Shown in pieces: positions 1 to 6,356 of a DNA stretch of 10,107 nt. The notes beneath the pieces were generated by a model. The model searched no databases. It was not told the origin of the DNA and saw only the letters and a program-made list of their open reading frames with translations. The first letter of the stretch is position 1; each line of letters opens with the position of its first letter. The DNA lies in the NCBI GenBank assembly GCA_018399455.1, contig JAGYOT010000028.1, forward strand, positions 1-10,107. Direction: 5' to 3'. The DNA comes from Desulfobacterales bacterium. GTDB lineage: Bacteria > Desulfobacterota > Desulfobacteria > Desulfobacterales > Desulfosalsimonadaceae. A program made the position numbers and the translations under genes.

Positions 1-1
1 T

Positions 2-559
2 ACCCTGAAATTAGAGCTTAAGCTTCTGGCAGATGTCGGCATTATCGGCTATCCCAATGCCGGCAAATCCACATTGATCAGCCGAATCTCGGCTGCCCGT
101 CCCAAAATTGCCGATTATCCGTTTACAACCCTAACGCCCAGACTGGGCGTGGTTACTCCGAAAAGCGGTGAACCTTTTGTTGTTGCCGATATTCCCGGCC
201 TCATTGAGGGTGCGCACAGGGGGGCCGGACTTGGGGATAAGTTTTTGCGGCATGTGGAACGTACCCGGATTCTACTTCATTTGATTGATGCAGCTGGAAT
301 CAATCCCGCTTCTCCGTTTAATTCTTATATCGCCATCAACAGGGAGTTGGCAGGCTATCAGGAGGCGCTATCGAAAAAACCGCAGCTGGTTGTATTAAAC
401 AAAACAGACCTGCCCGAAGGCAGGGCGGGTGCTGAGCTGTTTATGAAAGAATTCAGTGAAGCTCCTGTAATAGCGATTTCGGCGGCTACCGGAGACCATG
501 TAGCCGAATTGGTAGAGAAACTGAATGGACTTATCAACCGGGATACGGCAAGTGAATGA
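2..559 (+). CDS. obgE: GTPase Obg/CgtA, C-terminal GTPase part (5' truncated by window edge)
   Basis: Obg is a conserved, usually essential GTPase that binds the large ribosomal subunit and acts in late 50S assembly and stringent-response signalling. The reading frame is open from base 2, so the gene enters from the left. About 185 codons are visible. The P-loop GYPNAGKS comes first (window residues 15-22). It is followed by the Obg-type switch I YPFTTLTP, the G3 motif [16 protein letters not shown], the G4 motif NKTD and the G5-like SAATG. The glycine-rich Obg fold, normally about 155 residues before the P-loop, lies outside the window. The protein ends soon after G5, so it has no long C-terminal OCT or acidic extension. 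The stop overlaps the likely proB start by 8 bases, which suggests translational coupling. The identification is secure; only completeness is unknown. Confidence 0.96.
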   Translation, partial: TLKLELKLLADVGIIGYPNAGKSTLISRISAARPKIADYPFTTLTPRLGVVTPKSGEPFVVADIPGLIEGAHRGAGLGDKFLRHVERTRILLHLIDAAGINPASPFNSYIAINRELAGYQEALSKKPQLVVLNKTDLPEGRAGAELFMKEFSEAPVIAISAATGDHVAELVEKLNGLINRDTASE

Positions 560-1688
560 CAGGCAGGCATATCTCGCATCAGCCCGGCGCATTGTGGTCA
601 AAGTGGGAAGCAATGTGTTGACAACTAAAGACGGATTGAATCTCTCAATCATAAAAGCGCTGTCAGAAGATATACATCGCCTTATTGAGAAAAGAATCGA
701 GGTGGTCCTTGTCTCTTCCGGGGCTATGGCCTCCGGGCAAAAAAAAATCGGCCTGGATCGCAGGCCGGATGAAATCCCCAAACGCCAGGCCATCGCCGCT
801 GTAGGGCAGGCCGGCCTGATGAACGCTTATGAACATGCGTTTGAGAATTACGGGCAAAATGTCGCCCAGGTTCTTCTTACCAGCGATGATTTAAGCGGGA
901 GCCGGAGGCGCTATCTGAATGCCAGGAATACATTGTATACCCTGCTTGCCTGGCGGGTTCTGCCGATTGTGAACGAAAACGACACCGTTGTGGTCGAAGA
1001 AATTAAATTCGGGGATAATGACAATTTGTCCGCATTGATAACATTGATGATGAACGCTGATATCCTGATTAATTTGACTGATATGGACGGTTTGTTTACG
1101 GCGGACCCCAGGAAAACAAAAAATGCGGAATTGATCCGGGATGTGGTAAGGATTGACAAGTCCATTGAAAAGATTGCAGGTGAGATACCGGGGGCTTTGG
1201 GGACAGGCGGGATGCGTTCCAAGATACGGGCGGCTAGAAAGGTGACCGCTGCCGGCATTCCAATGATGATAGCCAATGGAAAAACCCATGGTATTTTAGA
1301 AAAGCTTTTTACAGGAGAGTCTTCCGGGACTTTTTTTGCGCCGGCAAAAGACAAGTTGTCCAATCGAAAATGCTGGATCGGATTTACAGTCAAGCCCAAA
1401 GGGGTTATAAAAATTGATGAGGGCGCTTCTCTGGCGATCCGAAAGCATGGAAAAAGTTTGCTTGCCGGCGGTATTCTTGATGTTTCAGGAGATTTTGGAA
1501 TCGGTGCTCCGGTTGAACTAAAAGATATCAAAGGGCTGCGTCTGGCTGTTGGACTGGTCAACTATAGTGCTGGAGAACTAAGGAAAATCAAGGGGTTAAA
1601 AACAGCTCAGATCAGGGCTCGGCTGGGCCATAAACCTTATGACGAGGTGATCCACAGAGACAATCTAACGGTTTTGAATCCGAGATGA
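552..1688 (+). CDS. proB: Glutamate 5-kinase with C-terminal PUA domain
   Basis: ProB phosphorylates L-glutamate with ATP to gamma-glutamyl phosphate, the first and feedback-controlled step of proline synthesis. Numbered from the GTG at 552 (378 aa), the amino-acid-kinase domain shows KVGSN (17-21), SSGAMASGQ (55-63), NENDT (141-145), FGDNDNLSA (153-161), LTDMDGL (175-181) and GTGGM with K224 (217-224). A PUA domain fills roughly residues 278-372, so this is the long, E. coli-type enzyme (367 aa). An in-frame ATG at 525 would add nine residues and overlap obgE by 35 bases. It has a weak GAG-containing site upstream, whereas the GTG has GGGA eight bases upstream and a family-like N-terminus. 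I prefer GTG, but the choice is open. proA follows after 49 bases, the usual partner. A run of nine A lies inside the gene at 739-747. Confidence 0.95.
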   Translation: MNDRQAYLASARRIVVKVGSNVLTTKDGLNLSIIKALSEDIHRLIEKRIEVVLVSSGAMASGQKKIGLDRRPDEIPKRQAIAAVGQAGLMNAYEHAFENYGQNVAQVLLTSDDLSGSRRRYLNARNTLYTLLAWRVLPIVNENDTVVVEEIKFGDNDNLSALITLMMNADILINLTDMDGLFTADPRKTKNAELIRDVVRIDKSIEKIAGEIPGALGTGGMRSKIRAARKVTAAGIPMMIANGKTHGILEKLFTGESSGTFFAPAKDKLSNRKCWIGFTVKPKGVIKIDEGASLAIRKHGKSLLAGGILDVSGDFGIGAPVELKDIKGLRLAVGLVNYSAGELRKIKGLKTAQIRARLGHKPYDEVIHRDNLTVLNPR

Positions 1689-1726
1689 CCGTATTAAGGT
1701 GCATGTTCATGGATGCATCAAAAGCT

Positions 1727-1733
1727 GGAGGGA
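1727..1733 (+). promoter_or_regulatory. Shine-Dalgarno site that fixes the proA start
   Basis: GGAGGGA lies four bases before the ATG at 1738. An upstream in-frame GTG at 1699 has no comparable site and would add 13 residues not expected in ProA, so the ATG at 1738 is taken as the start. Confidence 0.75.
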
Positions 1734-1737
1734 GAAG

Positions 1738-2994
1738 ATGTCAGTTGAGCAAACCATTATAGAGATGGCTGCAGCGGCCAAATCAGCCGCTGCATACCTG
1801 GGCCGCTGTCCGACGAAAAAGAAGAATTCGGCTCTCTTAAGAATTGCTGAGCAACTGGAAGCCGATGCGGCCTATATCAAGTCCGAGAATGCCAGGGATG
1901 TAAATCAGGCGACAGAAGGTGGCTTGCCGGCGGCCATGGTCGACCGTTTAACCGTTACGGACGCCACCATTTCCGGCATGATGCAGGGCGTTAAGGAAAT
2001 TGCAAAGCTAACGGACCCGGTAGGAACAGCCAGCAGTAGCTGGATTCGGCCGAACGGGCTGGAGGTCAGCCGCATGCGGATTCCCTTGGGGGTTATCGGT
2101 ATTATCTATGAATCGCGCCCCAATGTGACCATTGATGCGGCCGCATTATGTTTGAAGGCTGGCAATGCGGTGATTCTGCGCGGAGGCTCCGAGGCATTGA
2201 ATTCCAATCGTGCTCTGGCGAAAACGGTGTCAAAGGCCCTGATGGATACCGGTCTTCCGGAAAAGGCTGTTCAAATTGTTCCCTTAAGGGAGCGAGAGGC
2301 CGTTAATGCCCTGTTAAAGCAGGAAGATGATGTGGATCTTATTATTCCCCGGGGTGGAGAGGGGTTGATCCGGTTTGTGGTGGAAAACTCCAAGATTCCT
2401 GTATTAAAGCATTATAAAGGGGTCTGTCATACTTATGTGGACGAATCCGCTGATTTTACCCTTGCCGAAGACGTCTGTTTCAATGCCAAGGTGCAGCGCC
2501 CCGGGGTTTGCAACGCAATGGAAACCCTCCTTGTCAATCAATCCGTGGCGGCCGGATTTTTGCCGAATATGGCTGAGCGGTTCAAACAGGCGGGTGTTGA
2601 GATCCGGGGCTGCCCGGAAACATTAAAACTGGTTCCCTGGGCCCGTCCGGCAGCGGAAGCCGATTGGTATGCAGAGTTTCTGGACCTGATTCTTGCCGTG
2701 AAAGTGGTGAATGACATGGAAGCCGCCATGACGCATATTGCAAAATACGGGTCCAATCATACGGAAGCGATTGTCACATCAGACTATGGCAGAGCCCGAC
2801 AATTTCTGCGGGAGGTCGATTCATCGGTTGTCCTGGTCAATGCCTCCACCCGGTTCAACGACGGCGGCGAGCTTGGACTGGGCGCGGAGATGGGAATAAG
2901 CACCTCAAAGCTCCACGCATATGGTCCCATGGGAGTCAATGAATTGACAACAACCAAGTTTGTGGTCTGCGGAAACGGACAACTCAGATCCTGA
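1738..2994 (+). CDS. proA: Gamma-glutamyl phosphate reductase (glutamate-5-semialdehyde dehydrogenase)
   Basis: ProA uses NADPH to reduce the unstable gamma-glutamyl phosphate made by ProB to glutamate 5-semialdehyde, which cyclises on the way to proline. From the ATG at 1738 the protein is 418 aa, essentially the length of E. coli ProA (417). Diagnostic stretches are [16 protein letters not shown] (116-131), [12 protein letters not shown] (146-157), [10 protein letters not shown] (202-211), and [15 protein letters not shown] (252-266), which carries the presumed catalytic Cys258. The C-terminal signature [17 protein letters not shown] is followed by [10 protein letters not shown]. The stop TGA and the nadD ATG share a base (TGATG at 2992-2996), a classic coupled junction. 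ProB and ProA normally work as a complex that channels the labile intermediate, which fits their adjacency. Nothing appears truncated or missing. Confidence 0.96.
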   Translation: MSVEQTIIEMAAAAKSAAAYLGRCPTKKKNSALLRIAEQLEADAAYIKSENARDVNQATEGGLPAAMVDRLTVTDATISGMMQGVKEIAKLTDPVGTASSSWIRPNGLEVSRMRIPLGVIGIIYESRPNVTIDAAALCLKAGNAVILRGGSEALNSNRALAKTVSKALMDTGLPEKAVQIVPLREREAVNALLKQEDDVDLIIPRGGEGLIRFVVENSKIPVLKHYKGVCHTYVDESADFTLAEDVCFNAKVQRPGVCNAMETLLVNQSVAAGFLPNMAERFKQAGVEIRGCPETLKLVPWARPAAEADWYAEFLDLILAVKVVNDMEAAMTHIAKYGSNHTEAIVTSDYGRARQFLREVDSSVVLVNASTRFNDGGELGLGAEMGISTSKLHAYGPMGVNELTTTKFVVCGNGQLRS

Positions 2995-3683
2995 TGGCAC
3001 CCCAGGTCAAACGTGCAGGGCTGTTCGGCGGGACGTTTAATCCGGTTCATTTGGGGCACCTTCGGATGGCGGAAGAGGTGAAATCCGGATTCAATCTGGA
3101 TTCCGTCTTTTTTATTCCGGCAGCTCTCCCCCCCCATAAGGACGCCTCGAATCTTGCCGGAGCGGCCGACCGGTATGAAATGATTGCCAGAGCCATTGCT
3201 ACCAATCCGGGTTTTGCCCTGTCGGATGTGGAAATAAGACGGCAGGGACGTTCCTACACCATTGATACGGTGGCTGCTTTTCAGGAAAAATCGGGGGGGC
3301 ACACAGCGCTTTATTTGATCATCGGAATGGATGCCTTTTACGAAATTGAGACATGGAAGGCTTACGAGAGGCTTTTCGAAAAAATTCCTTTTATTGTGAT
3401 GCCCCGTCCGGATCCATACGGCAGGGATTCCCGGGCATCTCTCGAGGAAATGGCCAGGCATGCCCGGCATTACGTGGACAAAGCTTATGAAATGGATAAG
3501 AATCAGCAACGGCTTGTCCATCCAAGCAAGCAGGCTATTCACCTGCACGGGGTAACCCAGTTAGACATCTCCTCCTCCCGAATCCGATCCCTCGTAGGAG
3601 CCAATCAAAGCATTAAGTACCTGGTCCCGGAGGTTGTGGAAGAATATATTTTAGCAAAGGATCTGTATGCCTATGGCCCTTGA
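2994..3683 (+). CDS. nadD: Nicotinate-nucleotide adenylyltransferase
   Basis: NadD joins nicotinate mononucleotide and ATP to form deamido-NAD, a required step of NAD synthesis in the cytoplasm. The 229-residue protein opens with the nucleotidyltransferase motif GGTFNPVHLGHL (12-23), with the HxGH histidines at 19 and 22. IIGMDAFYEIETWK follows in the middle, and the closing ATP-binding motif ISSSRIRSLV begins at residue 192. Length and motif order fit the family. The start overlaps the proA stop by one base, and the end overlaps rsfS by 17 bases. Linkage of nadD with rsfS is very common in bacteria. Two homopolymers sit in the reading frame: eight C at 3128-3135 and seven G at 3293-3299. The reading frame is intact across both. 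Confidence 0.95.
   Translation: MAPQVKRAGLFGGTFNPVHLGHLRMAEEVKSGFNLDSVFFIPAALPPHKDASNLAGAADRYEMIARAIATNPGFALSDVEIRRQGRSYTIDTVAAFQEKSGGHTALYLIIGMDAFYEIETWKAYERLFEKIPFIVMPRPDPYGRDSRASLEEMARHARHYVDKAYEMDKNQQRLVHPSKQAIHLHGVTQLDISSSRIRSLVGANQSIKYLVPEVVEEYILAKDLYAYGP
3656..3661 (+). promoter_or_regulatory. Shine-Dalgarno site for rsfS inside the nadD 3' end
   Basis: AAAGGA lies five bases before the ATG at 3667 and 11 bases before the next in-frame ATG at 3673. The spacing favours 3667 and places the site within nadD, consistent with coupled translation. Confidence 0.5.
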
Positions 3684-4071
3684 TGAGCTTGATGTGCCGC
3701 TTAACTTTTATATTCAGGCAGCTCTGGGTCGAAAAGCGAGAGACCTGCTGCTCTTGGATGTAAGGGAGATTACCAGTCTGGCCGATGTGTTTATGCTATG
3801 TTCCGGACGGTCCAATCGCCAGGTGACCGCCATCGCTGAGCATATTCGGCGCTTTTTGAAAGAAAAGGGCATTCGGCCGCTTTATGTGGAAGGGCTTAAA
3901 GAAGGCCACTGGGTGCTTCTCGATTACGGACAGGTGGTAATTCATGTGTTCTATGAACCGGTACGACAATTCTATGATCTTGAAGGGTTGTGGGCGGAGG
4001 CCCGCCGCATTCCGGTTGAGGATTTCATTAAGGATTTGCCGACCGAAGACAAGGCTGATGGAGATATATAG
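3667..4071 (+). CDS. rsfS: Ribosomal silencing factor RsfS (YbeB/Iojap family)
   Basis: RsfS binds ribosomal protein uL14 on the 50S subunit and blocks joining with the 30S, lowering translation when nutrients are short. The 134-residue protein carries the family hallmarks. An N-terminal segment contains the LLDVREITSLADVFMLCSG type of strand-turn, followed by SNRQVTAIAEHI. The conserved core is YVEGLKEGHWVLLDYG, then VVIHVFYEPVRQFYDLEGLW. A short polar, charged tail follows. The length is normal for the family. It overlaps nadD by 17 bases and ends three bases before gpmI. A second ATG two codons downstream (3673) is possible and would not change the call. With obgE in the same block, it gives the operon two 50S-acting factors. 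Confidence 0.95.
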   Translation: MPMALDELDVPLNFYIQAALGRKARDLLLLDVREITSLADVFMLCSGRSNRQVTAIAEHIRRFLKEKGIRPLYVEGLKEGHWVLLDYGQVVIHVFYEPVRQFYDLEGLWAEARRIPVEDFIKDLPTEDKADGDI

Positions 4072-4074
4072 CAA

Positions 4075-5619
4075 ATGCCATGTATGCTGATGATACTGGA
4101 CGGATGGGGGATGGATGAACCTGGTGCAGGCAATGCCGTATCACTGGCAAAGACGCCTTTTTTGGATAAATTGAAGGCAGAGTATCCAGGTTCTCAGCTG
4201 GCCTGTTCCGGCGAGGCGGTTGGACTGCCTGAAGGCATTATGGGAAACTCGGAAGTGGGACACTTAAACCTTGGCGCCGGCCGGGTGGTCTACCAGGTTT
4301 TGCTCCGCATTGATATGGCTATCAGAGACGGCTCTTTTTTTGAAAACCAGGCGTTAAACCGTGTGATGGATCGGGTTAAAAAGAGGCAATCCGCGCTTCA
4401 TCTGATGGGTCTGGTCTCAGATGGCGGGGTCCACAGTCAGCTGACCCATCTTTTCGCGTTAATCGATATGGCAGAGGCAAAAGGGCTTTCTCAGGTCTAT
4501 ATTCATGCCATATTGGATGGACGGGATACGGCTCCGGACAGCGGTGCGGGATACGTGGCGCAGGTAAAGAAACACATCCGCGATAAACCCCGTGCAGCAA
4601 TAGCCACTTTGTGTGGACGCTATTATGCCATGGACCGGGATACGCGATGGGATCGGACGGAAAAGGCTTATAAGCTTTACTCCGAATCTTTGGGAACCCG
4701 TGAATCGGATCCGGTAGCGGCCGTAAAAAATGCCTATAACCGGGGGGAGACAGATGAATTTGTCCGGCCCGTAGTTCTGACCGGTGATACAGATCAATTT
4801 GAGCCCCGCGTAAAGGACGGAGACGGAATTATTTTTTTTAATTTCCGGCCGGATCGGACCCGTCAGATTACAAAGGCCTTTACAGAAAAGGATTTTGACG
4901 GTTTCGAGCGCAGCAGCCGGCCTGAAATTTGCGATTATGTCTGCATGGCCCAGTATGATGAAGCTTTTTCTCTGCCAGTGGCCTTTCCGCCCGTGCATCT
5001 GGATCAGATCCTTGGAGAAGTTGTGAGTTACCAGGGATTGAAACAGTTGCGAATTGCGGAGACCGAAAAATATGCCCATGTTACTTACTTCTTTAACGGC
5101 GGAGAAGAAGCGCCCTTTGCCGGCGAAGACCGCCACCTCATCCCGTCGCCTCGGGAGGTGGCCACTTATGATGAGAAACCGGAAATGAGTGCCTATGAAG
5201 TTGCTGAGCAGACCGTTTCCTATTTGCTGATGGAAAAATATGATCTGATTGTGATGAATTTTGCAAACCTGGATATGGTGGGGCACACCGGTGTCCTGGA
5301 AGCTGCTGTTAAAGCCTGCGAGACGGTGGATCAGTGTGCCCGGAAGGTAGTGACCGCCGCCCTTGAAAAGGGATGGCACATTCTGGTGACGGCGGACCAT
5401 GGCAATGCGGAGAAGATGGTGGATGATAACGGCCAGCCCCATACCGCCCATACACTGAATCACGTGCCCTGCATCCTGGTATCAGCAGAGGAGCGATTCC
5501 GGAGGGTCCGTCTGCATTCCGGTATCTTGGGTGATATTGCGCCGACCATCCTTGACTTGATGGGGCTTGAGAAGCCCGAAAAAATGACGGGGCAAAGTTT
5601 GATTGAAAGGGAGACGTGA
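4075..5619 (+). CDS. gpmI: 2,3-bisphosphoglycerate-independent phosphoglycerate mutase
   Basis: GpmI interconverts 3- and 2-phosphoglycerate in glycolysis and gluconeogenesis, using two Mn ions and a phosphoserine intermediate. The 514-residue length is typical. Visible landmarks in order are the metal-binding MILDGWG near the N-terminus (Asp9), GNSEVGHLNLGAGRVVYQ with the presumed nucleophile Ser59, and ILDGRDTAPDSG. Next come GRYYAMDRDTRWDRTEKAY, FNFRPDRTRQ, NFANLDMVGHTG and TADHGNAEKM, which carry further metal and substrate ligands. All expected active-site segments are present. The start is the only ATG at the junction, three bases after the rsfS stop. GGAGA lies ten bases upstream, a slightly long spacing. 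The next gene starts three bases after its stop, so it is an internal operon member. Confidence 0.97.
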   Translation: MPCMLMILDGWGMDEPGAGNAVSLAKTPFLDKLKAEYPGSQLACSGEAVGLPEGIMGNSEVGHLNLGAGRVVYQVLLRIDMAIRDGSFFENQALNRVMDRVKKRQSALHLMGLVSDGGVHSQLTHLFALIDMAEAKGLSQVYIHAILDGRDTAPDSGAGYVAQVKKHIRDKPRAAIATLCGRYYAMDRDTRWDRTEKAYKLYSESLGTRESDPVAAVKNAYNRGETDEFVRPVVLTGDTDQFEPRVKDGDGIIFFNFRPDRTRQITKAFTEKDFDGFERSSRPEICDYVCMAQYDEAFSLPVAFPPVHLDQILGEVVSYQGLKQLRIAETEKYAHVTYFFNGGEEAPFAGEDRHLIPSPREVATYDEKPEMSAYEVAEQTVSYLLMEKYDLIVMNFANLDMVGHTGVLEAAVKACETVDQCARKVVTAALEKGWHILVTADHGNAEKMVDDNGQPHTAHTLNHVPCILVSAEERFRRVRLHSGILGDIAPTILDLMGLEKPEKMTGQSLIERET

Positions 5620-5622
5620 CTT

Positions 5623-6168
5623 ATGAGCTCGGATGTGCAAAAGCCTTATGACCTGATTACCGATTATCTAAGCGGCCGAAAAGTTCCTGATGTTGGTGCG
5701 GAACAGCATCGCCAGGTGATTGAAAAGATGTTGGTTGAAGACAAGGGCTATCCGCCCGCCGCCATCGGTGTGGACGTTCCTGTGTCACTTGAGGTCCGGG
5801 GAGAGTCTTATCAAAGTCAGCTCGATCTGCTTGTTACCGTGGATGAGCTGCCGTTTATGGTTATTAAGTGTGCTGCCGGCTCACTTGAATCGCGCCAAAA
5901 GGAAGTGCTTGCAGCTGCCCGGGTTTACGGACCGGCCCCGATTCCATGCGCGGTGGTATCGAACGGCAGGACAGCGATCGTCTATGATGGCGTAACAAGG
6001 AAAAAGATCGGTGAAGGCCTGGATAAAATCCCTTCCTTTGAGGAAGCAAAGCAAAAAATGGCGGTCTATAAGCCGGAACCCGTAGAAGCTCATATACTTG
6101 AGCGTGAAAAGATCATATTTCGATCCTATGACAGTATGAACCTCAATGTACAGCGAAACATTGAATAG
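5623..6168 (+). CDS. HsdR N-terminal-domain-like protein, probable inactive PD-(D/E)XK fold
   Basis: This 181-residue protein resembles the N-terminal nuclease-like domain of type I restriction R subunits (HSDR_N type) as a stand-alone unit. The visible likeness is a helix with EQHRQVIEKMLVE (27-39), then SQLDLLVTVDELPFMVIK (65-82), a helix with RQKEVLAAARVYG (91-103) and a strand ending VVSNGRTAIVYDG (111-123). In active PD-(D/E)XK members the central strand reads like I-E-C-K after an aspartate. Here Asp68 may be kept, but the strand reads V-I-K-C-A, so both the Glu and the Lys are absent. I infer a binding or structural role rather than cleavage. No HsdM, HsdS or helicase is nearby. The start is supported by AAAGGGAG nine bases before the ATG and lies three bases after gpmI, so it is the last gene of the block. 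The function is unknown. Confidence 0.75.
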   Translation: MSSDVQKPYDLITDYLSGRKVPDVGAEQHRQVIEKMLVEDKGYPPAAIGVDVPVSLEVRGESYQSQLDLLVTVDELPFMVIKCAAGSLESRQKEVLAAARVYGPAPIPCAVVSNGRTAIVYDGVTRKKIGEGLDKIPSFEEAKQKMAVYKPEPVEAHILEREKIIFRSYDSMNLNVQRNIE

Positions 6169-6220
6169 AACATGCGGTGATATCCCCGCCAAGGCACGTT
6201 CCTCGATAACCGTCTCAATT

Positions 6221-6229
6221 TGATATAAA
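6221..6229 (+). promoter_or_regulatory. Possible extended -10 promoter for the HEAT-repeat gene
   Basis: TGATATAAA fits the extended -10 pattern TG-n-TATAAT with one mismatch, in the 188-base gap between the HsdR-like gene and the HEAT gene. No good -35 is seen 16-18 bases upstream, which extended -10 promoters can tolerate. A transcript would start near 6236, leaving a leader of about 120 bases to the ATG at 6357. A short stem GCGG/CCGC lies upstream at 6174-6189, with no T-run, so it is not called a terminator. Confidence 0.35.
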
Positions 6230-6356
6230 AAACACGCTCTGCAAAGATTTTTTCAGACCTTTAGCGCATCCAGGGGTTGCTGGTGATAGATGGATAAGCT
6301 TAAGATTGTCACTAACTGGCCGATATGAAATAAAAAGATATAAGAGCTCGCCTTTT

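Noticed and set aside
911..1561. Open frame of 216 codons on the - strand
   Set aside because: It is an antisense shadow of proB, whose kinase and PUA regions are intact.
1700..1717. TGCAT/ATGCA inverted repeat in the proB-proA gap
   Set aside because: Only five base pairs with an eight-base loop and no T-run; not distinguishable from chance.
2784..3548. Open frame of 254 codons on the - strand across proA and nadD
   Set aside because: It overlaps two well-identified genes and their junction; no recognisable motif and no independent support.
4459..5463. Long open frame of 334 codons on the - strand
   Set aside because: It lies wholly inside gpmI, which has all its active-site motifs; the antisense translation shows no family features.
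5623..6168. Idea of a type I restriction or anti-phage system
   Set aside because: Only an N-terminal-domain-like protein is present, without the catalytic E-x-K, helicase, methyltransferase or specificity genes.
6174..6189. Short GCGG/CCGC stem after the HsdR-like gene, considered as operon terminator
   Set aside because: Four base pairs and no following T-run; too weak to call.
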